64,000 nucleotides of DNA from Bdellovibrionota bacterium (GCA_963170155.1 CAUJGP010000021.1:124001-188000); one strand, 5' to 3'; positions 1 through 8,417 are shown, numbered from the stretch's first letter. The notes: generated by a model from the letters alone, not told the origin. Translations and numbers: made by a program.

Positions 1-1
1 T

Positions 2-154
2 GTGGATGCCGAAGAGATGGCTGAAAAAGCACTTTTTATTATGGAAGAATTTAGTATACAAGTTTTATTTGTTTTTGATTCTAAGTTGCAAAATGCCCGA
101 TGCCCTGTTGGATTAATCCATCTTCAGGATTTATTGAAGAGCAAAGTACGATAA
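2..154 (+). CDS. kdsD: C-terminal end of arabinose-5-phosphate isomerase (KdsD/KpsF), partial
   Basis: The left edge cuts this gene; 50 codons and a TAA stop are visible. The translated tail has the pattern of the second CBS motif that ends KdsD/KpsF proteins: an 'AEEMAEKAL' helix, a strand 'IQVLFVFD', and the closing motif 'GLIHLQDLLKSKVR'. KdsD interconverts ribulose-5-phosphate and arabinose-5-phosphate, the first committed step to KDO for LPS. KdsA, the next enzyme of the pathway, lies about 60 kb away in this window, so the pathway genes are dispersed. The SIS catalytic domain is outside the window, so another CBS-ended protein cannot be excluded. Confidence 0.72.
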   Translation: MDAEEMAEKALFIMEEFSIQVLFVFDSKLQNARCPVGLIHLQDLLKSKVR

Positions 155-373
155 AAAAGAATTGTTTGAAGAGACTGTGAATGACGAATCACCTTCTCTT
201 CATTTTGATCTCGAATGAAATCATGAATCTCATGAGCCTATAAAGTGTAAATAAAAATTGAAAAAAGACTTGAGAACTTCGCGCCAATCATTCAAGGAAG
301 TGTTTTTTGACCCTTCTTTGTTCGATTTGAGTTTCCTGCGGATCTCTTGTCTTTTTCCAATTAAATTTGAAGT

Positions 374-393
374 TTATAAAATTAATTTTATAA
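374..393. repeat. 20-bp perfect AT palindrome
   Basis: A perfect 20-base self-complementary AT-only sequence lies 18 bases beyond the stop codon of the minus-strand small exported protein gene. The rest of the 155-410 gap is AT-rich and shows no convincing ORF. It could be a weak transcript end or a protein site; composition alone makes such palindromes fairly likely. Confidence 0.3.
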
Positions 394-410
394 TGTTGAT
401 TTATTGAGTT

Positions 411-776
411 TTACTTTACTTCGCACCAACCACGATCACCAAGAACCCAAGTCCATTGACCACGTTCGCAACGAAATTCAACTCTCATTTTTTTCTGCCT
501 GTATCCGGGAGTGTAGACTTGATCACAGAAAGATCCTTCGTTGGAATATCCACAATCTGTGTAAGCAGTGATGTGTCCGAGGCGGCCATCCACCTTACAG
601 TACAATTCTACGGCCTGATCGTTACAAGATCCACGAGAGGGGCGCTTGCGATCAAAATCAAAAGAATCTCTTGGACTACTGGTCGCAGAAGCCGAAAATC
701 CGGACAACACGCTGAGACCAATTACTGCAGCTCCTACAAATTGTTTCCATCGACGCGATAGAATATTTTTTTTCAT
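411..776 (-). CDS. Small exported cysteine-rich protein, function unknown
   Basis: A 121-residue protein with a clear Sec signal peptide: basic start 'MKKNILSRRWKQ', hydrophobic core to about residue 28, and a likely cut after the 'SASA' region near residue 31. The mature part holds six cysteines, enough for three disulfides, and ends with a Cys-x2-x-Gly-x-Trp...Trp-Cys arrangement that loosely recalls small extracellular disulfide modules. I do not recognise the family. The start codon is preceded, 6 bases away, by a run of eight G serving as ribosome-binding site. It is transcribed in the same direction as the prepilin-like gene at 920-3148, but the gap between them is long enough for independent expression. 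Confidence 0.7.
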   Translation of the reverse strand: MKKNILSRRWKQFVGAAVIGLSVLSGFSASATSSPRDSFDFDRKRPSRGSCNDQAVELYCKVDGRLGHITAYTDCGYSNEGSFCDQVYTPGYRQKKMRVEFRCERGQWTWVLGDRGWCEVK

Positions 777-782
777 AAAAAT

Positions 783-790
783 CCCCCCCC
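783..790 (-). promoter_or_regulatory. Poly-G(8) ribosome-binding site
   Basis: Eight consecutive C on the plus strand read as G8 on the minus strand, six bases upstream of the ATG at 776. It replaces an ordinary AGGAGG. Similar G7 runs precede the starts at 3148 and 8418. Homopolymer runs of this length can slip in length, which would change spacing to the start codon. Confidence 0.6.
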
Positions 791-866
791 TTTTTATTTT
801 TTGAAAGTGTCATTTTGATTTTTTTAAAACCTAATGAACAAAATTGCAAAAGAGAGGCCAATGGCA

Positions 867-913
867 TTTGGAGTCACTATGGCTCTGTCATAAGGCTCTG
901 CGTTGACTCCAAA
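867..913. other. Stem-loop just downstream of the prepilin-like gene
   Basis: A perfect 10-bp stem (867-876 with 904-913) encloses a 27-base loop that contains the heptamer GGCTCTG twice (881-887 and 894-900). It begins a few bases after the stop of the minus-strand gene ending at 920. The T run lies before, not after, the stem on the minus strand, so it is not a textbook intrinsic terminator; it may protect the 3' end of that mRNA. Confidence 0.4.
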
Positions 914-919
914 AAAATA

Positions 920-3148
920 TTAGGGTTGGCAGAAAGAATAGGGTGGAGGATCTTCAGGATTTAGTGAGCGGTGTTTTGTGCATAGGACTTCACGGAGATC
1001 TTGATTTTCTTTTTTTAAGATTTGAATTTCTTTTTCTAATTGATTCACTGTTTCTGAAAGACCTATTAATTTATTGTATATTACACGAAGGGCTTCAATG
1101 ATGGGAGCTACGAAGTTCTGATAAAGCACTGACTTACGTCCTTTTTTATCAGTCTTTACAAGTTCAGGAAAAACCTTTTCGACATTTTGAGCAATGACTC
1201 CAATTTGCTTTTCTTTTCCGAGGGCTGAATCTTTCCAATAAAAAGAGACCCCTTGGATTTCTAAAAGTTTTTTCACAAAAAATTCAGGATCACTTTCGTG
1301 AGGTTCATTCAAAGGATAAATGTGTTTTTTCAGAGTGACATCAGAAGCGGCAGAAATAGTGCCTGTTGCTGTAATATTACCGTTGGATGAGATATTGGTT
1401 GTTATTAAATTACCCGTGGATTGAATTTGCCCATTGACGGTGAGGTTACCAGTGAGAGTGATTTCCCCTGAAGGAGGAGCCTCAATAATGCCATTCACTT
1501 TTAAATTTCCATCCAGCTCAAGGCGGCCTGTGCCACAATGATTGCCAGCAGAGGAGTTTACTAAAGCTCCCCCAATACCACTGTAGTCTTGAGCTCCAGA
1601 GCATTGCCATGGTGTCGTTCCCTGTGTGGCTCGCAGTCTTAGATTTCCTTGGATTAAAGTATTGCCATCCAATCGAAAGAAGCCGGGTTTGACGCTTCCT
1701 GAGGCATCAGCATCTTGGAAGTGCCAGTTCCAAGCCATTCCTTCTGGCATCATCACTCCGGCTCGGCTAGTATTATTACAGCCGACACAACTACCATCAG
1801 CCCAACCAATGGCATAGACTTTTGCTGGATCGACTCCATATCGATGAGCATCTTGAATGATGGTTTCCCAGTTTCCAAAACCAATAAAACTTGTTTTGGC
1901 TTTTTCGGTGCCATAGGAGGGCTGAAGTCCCACAACGTCTCCATAGTTTGTATAGATATTTCCTGAAGCAGCGAGGCTGGCACGAGTGAAGGTTGTAGGG
2001 GATTGAACTCCAAAAAATTTAAAAATAGTATCTGCAGGCATGACCACACCTATGTTACTAGATCCAGAATCCCATCCTATCATGTACATTTGATCGCCTG
2101 GGAACCCTAAGCCTCCGGGATTGGTTCCAAAAGTATTGACCATGCGGCTGTACTCTCCGAACCCAATCACGATATCTCCATCGGCTCCTTGAAGGAGGTT
2201 ATTGCCTGTATTGGGTGGGATAGAAGAAGGGCAACTCGCCCAACTTTGTATGCATCGAGAACCAGGCATAAGAGTATTACAAGCCGAATCCGTCGTACAA
2301 AGAGGGTCTCCAGACGTGTTAGCGTGACTGCATCTTCGACGCTGACAGGCCGGTGCGTCCCTTGTAATATAAAGGTTCCCATCTTTTGCAAGCATGTCAC
2401 CGCCTTCGGTGCGAAAGCGAATATTGTAAAGCTCGTCTTTAACATTTCCTAATGCAATATTGTAGTCAGGTGAATATGCTGTTTTTAAGTTAACGCCTAC
2501 GGGTGGAGTCGTTGCAGGAAAACTATCATCGATATTAAAAAGATTAGTGACAGAGATTCCTCCACTGCCGAGACGACAGTAATCGACAGTTCCAGGATTG
2601 GGAGGGCCAGGCGTCCCTGTGGGAACACGGCGGACAGCGATGGGTACGTTAAAAGGTTTTGAATCACCTCCATACTGTTGTCCTTGAGGACCGATGCGCT
2701 CGACTCGAATTGTCAATGTCGCAATACCATTGAGGCTGTCAGGAGATGGAAGTGTGGTATAGTTGCTGGCTCCTCCAAAAGTAATTTGAGTGATACGAAT
2801 GCTGTTTGTGCCGTAAGTGATTGTAGAGTCAGTGCTTAAAAAATTTTTTAAATTGCCACCAGCGTCTACGAATTTGAGATTGGTCAGATTATTTTCTTTA
2901 GTGGGATCAAGTCCTCGAAAGTTATTGGTACAAACTGCTTGTGTTTGCAGAAGATGCCGAGCTTCGTCCAATAGTTGTTGTCTTTCTGAGTTTTGGTTCA
3001 CCGCTTTGGATGATTTAAATAAATTTCCCATGAGCATAGAGAGACCGTAGCCAACAACAATCATGAGGGCGGCGACTAAGGAAATTTCAACTAATGAAAA
3101 ACCTTTATTGTTTTTTAAATAGTGGATTCTCTCTGAAATGAATTTCAC
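920..3148 (-). CDS. Giant type IV prepilin-like protein with C-terminal S74 intramolecular chaperone domain
   Basis: From the GTG at 3148 the product is 742 residues. Residues 12-25 form a class III prepilin signal: a short basic leader ending in Gly16, cleavage before Phe17, Glu at mature position +5, then a hydrophobic helix to about residue 40. The middle 600 residues are Gly/Thr/Asn-rich with cysteine pairs and look like beta structure of a surface or tail-fibre-like protein. The last ~110 residues carry the S74 motif 'SDVTLKKHI' (a self-cleavage site with Ser at the cut in tailspike chaperones), followed by 'IGVIAQNVEKVFPELV' and a terminal coiled coil. An upstream in-frame ATG at 3271 would bury the prepilin leader inside the protein, so I reject it. 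A G7 run precedes the GTG by 12 bases. It is not obviously in an operon with other pilus genes. Confidence 0.85.
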   Translation of the reverse strand: MKFISERIHYLKNNKGFSLVEISLVAALMIVVGYGLSMLMGNLFKSSKAVNQNSERQQLLDEARHLLQTQAVCTNNFRGLDPTKENNLTNLKFVDAGGNLKNFLSTDSTITYGTNSIRITQITFGGASNYTTLPSPDSLNGIATLTIRVERIGPQGQQYGGDSKPFNVPIAVRRVPTGTPGPPNPGTVDYCRLGSGGISVTNLFNIDDSFPATTPPVGVNLKTAYSPDYNIALGNVKDELYNIRFRTEGGDMLAKDGNLYITRDAPACQRRRCSHANTSGDPLCTTDSACNTLMPGSRCIQSWASCPSSIPPNTGNNLLQGADGDIVIGFGEYSRMVNTFGTNPGGLGFPGDQMYMIGWDSGSSNIGVVMPADTIFKFFGVQSPTTFTRASLAASGNIYTNYGDVVGLQPSYGTEKAKTSFIGFGNWETIIQDAHRYGVDPAKVYAIGWADGSCVGCNNTSRAGVMMPEGMAWNWHFQDADASGSVKPGFFRLDGNTLIQGNLRLRATQGTTPWQCSGAQDYSGIGGALVNSSAGNHCGTGRLELDGNLKVNGIIEAPPSGEITLTGNLTVNGQIQSTGNLITTNISSNGNITATGTISAASDVTLKKHIYPLNEPHESDPEFFVKKLLEIQGVSFYWKDSALGKEKQIGVIAQNVEKVFPELVKTDKKGRKSVLYQNFVAPIIEALRVIYNKLIGLSETVNQLEKEIQILKKENQDLREVLCTKHRSLNPEDPPPYSFCQP

Positions 3149-3160
3149 AACTAAAAATAT

Positions 3161-3167
3161 CCCCCCC
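3161..3167 (-). promoter_or_regulatory. Poly-G(7) ribosome-binding site
   Basis: Seven C on the plus strand read as A-G7 on the minus strand, 12 bases upstream of the GTG start of the prepilin-S74 gene. The spacing is longer than at the other two poly-G sites, so either translation is weak or the run length varies. Confidence 0.45.
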
Positions 3168-3332
3168 TGATTTTTTGATCCCAGCTTATTGTAGGATATC
3201 AAAAAAAATAAAGAGGTGTTGGATTTTGTGAAAAAATAAAACAAAAGTTGAGTCGTAAAAAAGTTCGGCATTTTATAGTGAGTTCTTTAGGACGTTAGGA
3301 CTTTAGGAATAGATTGCTGATGAGAGTGTCAT

Positions 3333-3362
3333 TTTAGAGAATCTATTCAGAGTGGGTATAAA
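3333..3362 (+). promoter_or_regulatory. Candidate sigma-70 promoter for mutL-miaA
   Basis: TTTAGA (3333-3338), an 18-base spacer, then TATAAA (3357-3362) lie about 50 bases upstream of the mutL start in the gap between divergent genes. The match is by eye and modest at the -35 box. Confidence 0.3.
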
Positions 3363-3414
3363 TATAAAGGCTTATTGACTCTCAATAGGGTCTTTGGTAG
3401 CTCCTGTGACCATC

Positions 3415-5349
3415 ATGGAAACTGAACTATCACAGGCATCAATACAAGTATTACCTCCTGAGGTTGTCAATCAGATCGCAGCAGGCGAGGTGGTGGAGCG
3501 GCCAGCTCATTTGGTTAAAGAACTTGTTGAGAATAGCATTGATGCTGAAGCTACGGAAATTTCTGTGGATTTCGCTCAGGGCGGTCGCTATGTGAAAGTG
3601 ACTGATAATGGCTTAGGAATTTCTCCAGCAGATTTATCTAAAGCTTTTCTTCGTTTTGCTACAAGTAAAATAAGAACATCGGATGATATTTGGCGGTTAT
3701 CTAGCTTTGGATTTAGAGGTGAGGCATTAGCTTCAATTTCATCTGTGAGTAAAGTAACGATTCTGGCCTCTCAACAAGAGCAGGGAGAAGGTTGTCGCGT
3801 TGTAAGTCACTTTGGAAAACTCTCTCCTTTGGAGCCAGTGAGTCGCTCCCGTGGTTGCACCGTCATTGTAGAAGAACTCTTTCAAAATGTTCCAGCTCGC
3901 CTTAAATTCATGAAAAGTGAAGTGGCGGAGTCAGGTCAAATCAAGCATATTGTAAAGGCTTTAGCGCTGGCTAATCCGCAAATCGCATTTCGCATTTTAC
4001 AGGATGGAAAACTCCTCTACTATTGGCCTTCAGTTTCTCAAAAGGAGCGCATTGAGGCCATTTTGGGAGTGAAGCCTCTTTTTGAGGGGACTGCGGTTCG
4101 AGGGAGAATTAAGGTCAGAGCTTTCTTTGCTGATCCTCATCAGGTCAGCCGCGTTTCTAAAAATATGTGGTTCTATGCTCAAAATCGTTTTATTCAAGAT
4201 CGTTCTTTGCAAGCAGCTGTTATGGAGGCCTATAGAAATTTGCTCATGACAGGAGAGTTTCCCTATGCGGTGTGCTTTTTGGACGTCGATCCCTCTGAAA
4301 TCGATGTTAATATCCATCCTACTAAATCGCAGGTTAAATTTGTAAATCCACAAGATGCTTTTCGTGCCGTACAGGGAGCGATTCGTGAAGTTCTTGTGAA
4401 GGCTCCATGGCTTCAAGAAGAAAAAAATGCGATCACATATGTTCCCACGTCCACACCTTCATTGGCAGATTCTTTTTCTCTTCTTACGTCTGCACCGCCC
4501 TCTTCTCCCATGGTTCGGCAATCTTCTACCGTGCCCTCTCAGCCAACCCCTTTGATGTTTGAAGATGAGGCGTTTCACAAAACACAGTATCGAGAAAAAC
4601 CAGAGGTTCAATTTAACTTTGATATTCAGAACCAAAGTTCTTTTCCCGTGAATGAGACCAAACACCCTTCACAACAAGAATCGATGGAAATCACATCGAC
4701 TGAAAATGCCTTTTCGGCAACGAAGATGTTTTCAGAAAGTTCTTCTCAAAAACCTTTAGTGCGCCACTGGAGTTTATTGCAAGTGATAGGTCAGGCCAAC
4801 TTAACCTATCTAGTTTGCCAAAATGAAAAGGGTCTTGTTTTGATTGATCAACATGCCGCTCATGAGAGGGTAGCGTTTGAAAGGTTGATGAATTCGTGGC
4901 AAGGTCATAAAATACCAATTCAACAATTTTTATTTCCACTTCCAATAGAGTTGAGTGAAGAAAAAATGGAGGCTCTTCGAAGTCGCTCCGACGCATTCTT
5001 GAAGTTAGGCATAGAAATAGAAGAGTTGGGGCCCACAACCCTTGGGATTAAAGCGGCTCCAGCTCTGATAAAAAATAAAATTCTCATTGAAGAGATCGAG
5101 CGCTTCGCTTCACAAATATTAGAGTGGGGAGACGCTGATTTAATGGAAAAAGCCATCGCTGATATTTGTGCACGAATGGCTTGTCATTCTGTGATGAGAG
5201 CTGGGCAGAGCTTATCTGTGCCTGAAATGCAACGGTTGTTGGAAGAGATGGATGAGTTTCCGCTCTCTTCTTTTTGTCCTCATGGCCGACCCGTGAGTGT
5301 GCACTATTCTTGGTCTGAATTGGAAAAAGATTTCGGACGTCGAGTCTGA
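3415..5349 (+). CDS. mutL: DNA mismatch repair protein MutL (endonuclease-type)
   Basis: A 644-residue MutL. The N-terminal GHKL ATPase is intact: 'PEVVNQIAAGEVVERP' near residue 15, ATP/Mg motif 'ENSID' (39-43), 'DNGLG' (64-68) and 'FGFRGEAL' (98-105). A low-complexity Ser/Pro/Gln linker follows. The C-terminal dimer domain holds the nicking-endonuclease motif 'DQHAAHERVAFE' (from residue 478), the 'ACHSVMRAGQ' motif (from about 589) and 'CPHGRP' near 621, so this MutL is predicted to nick DNA itself, as in bacteria lacking MutH. An in-frame TTG at 3394 could add seven residues; the ATG at 3415 fits the usual N-terminus better. miaA starts two bases after the stop, so the two form an operon. 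No mutS is present here. Confidence 0.97.
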   Translation: METELSQASIQVLPPEVVNQIAAGEVVERPAHLVKELVENSIDAEATEISVDFAQGGRYVKVTDNGLGISPADLSKAFLRFATSKIRTSDDIWRLSSFGFRGEALASISSVSKVTILASQQEQGEGCRVVSHFGKLSPLEPVSRSRGCTVIVEELFQNVPARLKFMKSEVAESGQIKHIVKALALANPQIAFRILQDGKLLYYWPSVSQKERIEAILGVKPLFEGTAVRGRIKVRAFFADPHQVSRVSKNMWFYAQNRFIQDRSLQAAVMEAYRNLLMTGEFPYAVCFLDVDPSEIDVNIHPTKSQVKFVNPQDAFRAVQGAIREVLVKAPWLQEEKNAITYVPTSTPSLADSFSLLTSAPPSSPMVRQSSTVPSQPTPLMFEDEAFHKTQYREKPEVQFNFDIQNQSSFPVNETKHPSQQESMEITSTENAFSATKMFSESSSQKPLVRHWSLLQVIGQANLTYLVCQNEKGLVLIDQHAAHERVAFERLMNSWQGHKIPIQQFLFPLPIELSEEKMEALRSRSDAFLKLGIEIEELGPTTLGIKAAPALIKNKILIEEIERFASQILEWGDADLMEKAIADICARMACHSVMRAGQSLSVPEMQRLLEEMDEFPLSSFCPHGRPVSVHYSWSELEKDFGRRV

Positions 5350-5351
5350 TC

Positions 5352-6236
5352 ATGGAAGTGACCTTTGTTGTTGGTCCTACTGCTTCTGGTAAATCATCTT
5401 TTGCTTTGGCCCTGGCTCTTCAAAATAACGGTGTGATTTTAAATTGTGACAGTGTGCAGGTTTACTCTCATATACAGATTGGAGCGGCTAAGCCAACGCC
5501 AGAAGAGTTGCGACAAGTTCCTCATTATCTCTATGGCCATGTAACTCCTCCTACGGAATATACGGCGGGTTTATATCACCGTGATTTTTTCCATCAATTA
5601 CAGGTTTTGGAAAAACAGAATATTAAACACGTCTATGTGGTTGGTGGAACAGGGTTTTATTTCCAAGCCATTGAAAAAGGGATGTATGATGTTCCTGAAG
5701 TTTCTCCCTTGATCAGTCAACAAATTGAATTAGAGGCCACGACGGAGAATGGTTATAGGGCGCTTGTCAGAGAATTTCAAGAAGCTGATCCGGAGTTGGC
5801 CTCCCTTTTTCATATTAACGATCGTTATCGCATTTTAAGGGCCCTTGAAATCTTGAGAGCAACAGGGCGTAAACCCAGTGATTTAAAAAAAGAGAAAGAG
5901 CATCATCAAAAGATTTCTTTTCCTTACCCTTTGAATAAAATAGGTCTTAATTGGGAACGCTCACAATTACATGAAAGAATTCATGAACGAGTGAAGCAAA
6001 TGCTCCAACAGGGATTGATTGAAGAGGTGGAGAATTTAAATAAAATGAATTTGCAAGAGTGGGTTCCTCTGAAAAGCGTTGGTTATAAAGAGGTTCAAGA
6101 GTATTTAAAAGGAAACATTCATTCCGTCGCTGAGCTTGAAGAGCGTATTTTGATCAGCACTCGGCAGCTAGCAAAACGCCAAATCACTTGGTTCAAGAGA
6201 GATAAAGAAATCCTCTGGAAAACCATGAGCAAGTAA
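5352..6236 (+). CDS. miaA: tRNA dimethylallyltransferase MiaA
   Basis: The 294-residue enzyme transfers a dimethylallyl group from DMAPP to A37 of tRNAs reading UNN codons. It opens with the P-loop 'GPTASGKSS' (residues 8-16), then the 'NCDSVQVYSHIQIGAAKPT' substrate region (about 32-50), 'VVGGTGFYFQA' near residue 97, and the C-terminal 'LAKRQITWFKRD' motif. Length is normal. The ATG is two bases after the mutL stop, a mutL-miaA pairing also known in other proteobacteria. Nothing unusual is seen. Confidence 0.98.
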   Translation: MEVTFVVGPTASGKSSFALALALQNNGVILNCDSVQVYSHIQIGAAKPTPEELRQVPHYLYGHVTPPTEYTAGLYHRDFFHQLQVLEKQNIKHVYVVGGTGFYFQAIEKGMYDVPEVSPLISQQIELEATTENGYRALVREFQEADPELASLFHINDRYRILRALEILRATGRKPSDLKKEKEHHQKISFPYPLNKIGLNWERSQLHERIHERVKQMLQQGLIEEVENLNKMNLQEWVPLKSVGYKEVQEYLKGNIHSVAELEERILISTRQLAKRQITWFKRDKEILWKTMSK

Positions 6237-6444
6237 TATCTTTAGAGATTTAGGTTTTATTCTATTACGATTATTTTAATCATCGTGTTTCAAATAATGA
6301 TCGAGCAAATATTGTCACTTTTTTGATAGCAAAATATCCAGAAATATCCATTACCCGTTTCAATAAAATAAATTAAGTTTATTTCAAGATTAAATAGAAA
6401 TATGTAAATTAGTTACAACAACAAACTATAAAGGAGTCGTTATT

Positions 6445-6510
6445 ATGAAAACAAAACAGACCAAATCACTGGCCTTTCCGTCAAAAAATTTTTTATCACT
6501 TTATCGATAA
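6445..6510 (+). CDS. Possible 21-residue peptide with a strong ribosome-binding site
   Basis: AAAGGAG sits about 8 bases before an ATG that opens a 21-codon frame ending in TAA, overlapping the 3' end of the convergent S8 protease gene by ten bases. The peptide is basic and polar with no hydrophobic segment. The upstream 200 bases are AT-rich and have the look of an untranslated leader. It could be a true micro-gene, a leader peptide, or the stub of a gene whose body was lost when the region rearranged. No family is recognisable. Confidence 0.3.
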   Translation: MKTKQTKSLAFPSKNFLSLYR

Positions 6511-8216
6511 GCTGCTTTTGTGATTTTAAAGCCATAACTTTCAACAGAGGCATCGGCTTTAAATTCAACTTTCACAGTGTCACCTTTGATAATACGCGAA
6601 TAAAAACGCCCTCGTGATCCTGATATGTTGTGAGAGATGCGCCCTTCTTTATTGATCAATTTCACTTCATCCATTTGTTTTTCTGTGTCGAAGTGTTCGA
6701 AATAAAGTGAAATTTCTTTTGCTCCAGGTACATGAACTTCAAATGTTTTTTTAGTATAAGAGGCATAAGGGTGATCGGTTTCTATGGAAACAGGGATAGA
6801 TTCCCAATTCGCAGGATCATTAGGATCAGGGGGATGCTGTTCATTGATCAATGCATAATAAGCATTCACCATTCCATAACTCGTGGATTTTTCTCGCAAG
6901 GAACCAAGGGGTCGTGATGTCCTTAAAAGACGCTCCTTGAGTTCAAGATTGGTAAGCTGGGGTTCATGTGACCACACAAGAGCGGCAACTCCAGAGACAA
7001 AAGGCGCTGCCATTGATGTTCCAGAAACTGATTTGGTTTCTCCATTCTTCCAAAATCCATAAATACTAACACCAGGAGCCCCAATATCGACTGTTTTAGC
7101 TCCCCAATTAGAAAAGCCGCTCATTTCTCCATTTTGGTTGATAGCGGCAACAGAAATCACATTGGGAATATCGATTGATGCTGGATATATAGGCTTTTCA
7201 TCATTGTTAGTTCCGTCATTTCCTGCAGCAGCAATAAAAATAGCACCCGCTTTATGGGCTCTCTCAATAGCCTCTTCGAGAGCTAATGAAGATTCATAGG
7301 AACCCCAGGAGTTACTCAAAACTTTTGCGCCTTTACTGACAGCGTAATCTATCGCTTTGACAGCGGCTTCCAGAGTTCCTTCTCCCGTGGATCTTAAAAA
7401 TTTAAGACCCATGATTTTAACTTTCCAGTTCACACCAGTAATGCCATGACCATTATCACCCACGCCTCCAATCGTTCCTGCGCAGTGAGTACCGTGTCCA
7501 CTATTATCGTGAGGATTATTAATGGAGCCATCACCGATGGGATTGATCCCATAAATATCATCAACATAGCCGTTTTGATCGTCATCCACGCCGGGCTTGC
7601 CATTGAGCTCCAATTCATTCGTCCAAATATTCGCTCTTAAATCAGGTCGATTGTAGTCAATTCCGGAGTCAATGATGGCAACGATCATTTCTTCTGAACC
7701 GGTTGTAATATCCCAAGCTCTTTCAATATCGATATCCACAGAGTTTTGACTTACAATACTGTTTTTAAGTCCCCACTGACGAGCAAAGTCCGGATCATTG
7801 GGTAACTTTAAAGAGCGATAAATCAGGTTGGGTTCTGCATACTCAACAAGGGGATTATTTGAGAGTTCTTGAATCGCTGATTTCTGAGTTTCAACCACCG
7901 CTCGTTGGACAACCAGGAGATTTGCAGAAGGAAGTGCAGACTTCACAAAGGCTCCTAATACAGAACCAAGTTGAACATTGAGTTTTTGAGGGTTGAAGTC
8001 TAAGGTACTGAACATAGGCTTTAATTTAATGACGTACTCTCCAGGCACGGCATCTCGTTCTTGATCAAAAGCTTGAAGCGTGGACGCGCTGAGAGCGATT
8101 AAAATAGCGACAAATAAATGTGACAAAAGTTTTATAGATCTAAATGCAAATCTGACTAAGTTGAAAGAAATCATAGTTTGTTGTTGCACTCGGTGAGATA
8201 GGTTGAGTTGCGGCAT
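6501..8216 (-). CDS. Exported subtilisin-like serine protease (S8)
   Basis: A 571-residue S8 protease. The ATG at 8216 is chosen because AAGGAGGGG lies 4-5 bases upstream. A hydrophobic export segment lies around residues 28-49 after a long basic lead. An I9-type pro-domain follows (about 55-135). The catalytic domain has Asp183 ('IIDSGIDY'), His241 ('GHGTHC'), oxyanion Asn333 ('AAAGNDG') and Ser401 ('SGTSMAAP'), all intact, plus an Asp-rich 'DDDQNGYVDD' loop likely to bind calcium. The last ~90 residues form a separate beta-rich domain resembling pre-peptidase C-terminal or CUB-like modules. It is divergent to the S41 protease at 8418. A second S8 protease lies at 56335. Confidence 0.93.
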   Translation of the reverse strand: MPQLNLSHRVQQQTMISFNLVRFAFRSIKLLSHLFVAILIALSASTLQAFDQERDAVPGEYVIKLKPMFSTLDFNPQKLNVQLGSVLGAFVKSALPSANLLVVQRAVVETQKSAIQELSNNPLVEYAEPNLIYRSLKLPNDPDFARQWGLKNSIVSQNSVDIDIERAWDITTGSEEMIVAIIDSGIDYNRPDLRANIWTNELELNGKPGVDDDQNGYVDDIYGINPIGDGSINNPHDNSGHGTHCAGTIGGVGDNGHGITGVNWKVKIMGLKFLRSTGEGTLEAAVKAIDYAVSKGAKVLSNSWGSYESSLALEEAIERAHKAGAIFIAAAGNDGTNNDEKPIYPASIDIPNVISVAAINQNGEMSGFSNWGAKTVDIGAPGVSIYGFWKNGETKSVSGTSMAAPFVSGVAALVWSHEPQLTNLELKERLLRTSRPLGSLREKSTSYGMVNAYYALINEQHPPDPNDPANWESIPVSIETDHPYASYTKKTFEVHVPGAKEISLYFEHFDTEKQMDEVKLINKEGRISHNISGSRGRFYSRIIKGDTVKVEFKADASVESYGFKITKAAYR

Positions 8217-8363
8217 TATTCCCCTCCTTATATTGGCGTTATACTTAAGATAGGCTCTCAAAATTCTCTATAAGCCGCTTCCCCTCTTGATTTGGCGGGA
8301 GAGAATTTTGGCGCATGCTAACAATTAAAAAAAAAATAACAATCAATTTTGTAAGGACTTGCT

Positions 8364-8369
8364 TATAAT
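8364..8369 (+). promoter_or_regulatory. Candidate -10 element for the S41 protease gene
   Basis: A perfect TATAAT lies about 50 bases upstream of the ATG at 8418, preceded by TTGC, giving a short leader of roughly 40 bases. I see no good -35 box at 16-18 bases, so it may rely on an activator. Confidence 0.35.
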
Positions 8370-8405
8370 GACAGCTATTGTTAAAGGCTAAAGAAAAGAC
8401 ATCAT

Positions 8406-8412
8406 GGGGGGG
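8406..8412 (+). promoter_or_regulatory. Poly-G(7) ribosome-binding site
   Basis: Seven G end five bases before the ATG at 8418 in place of AGGAGG. It is the third poly-G start site of an exported protein in the first 9 kb. Confidence 0.6.
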
Positions 8413-8417
8413 ATAAC

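Noticed and set aside
676-867. 63-codon minus-strand frame over the start of the small Cys-rich gene
   Set aside because: It is frame-shifted relative to a gene with a clear signal peptide and ribosome-binding site.
3149-3271. Upstream ATG extension of the prepilin-S74 gene
   Set aside because: It would put the prepilin leader 57 residues into the protein, where PilD could not process it; the G7 site favours the GTG.
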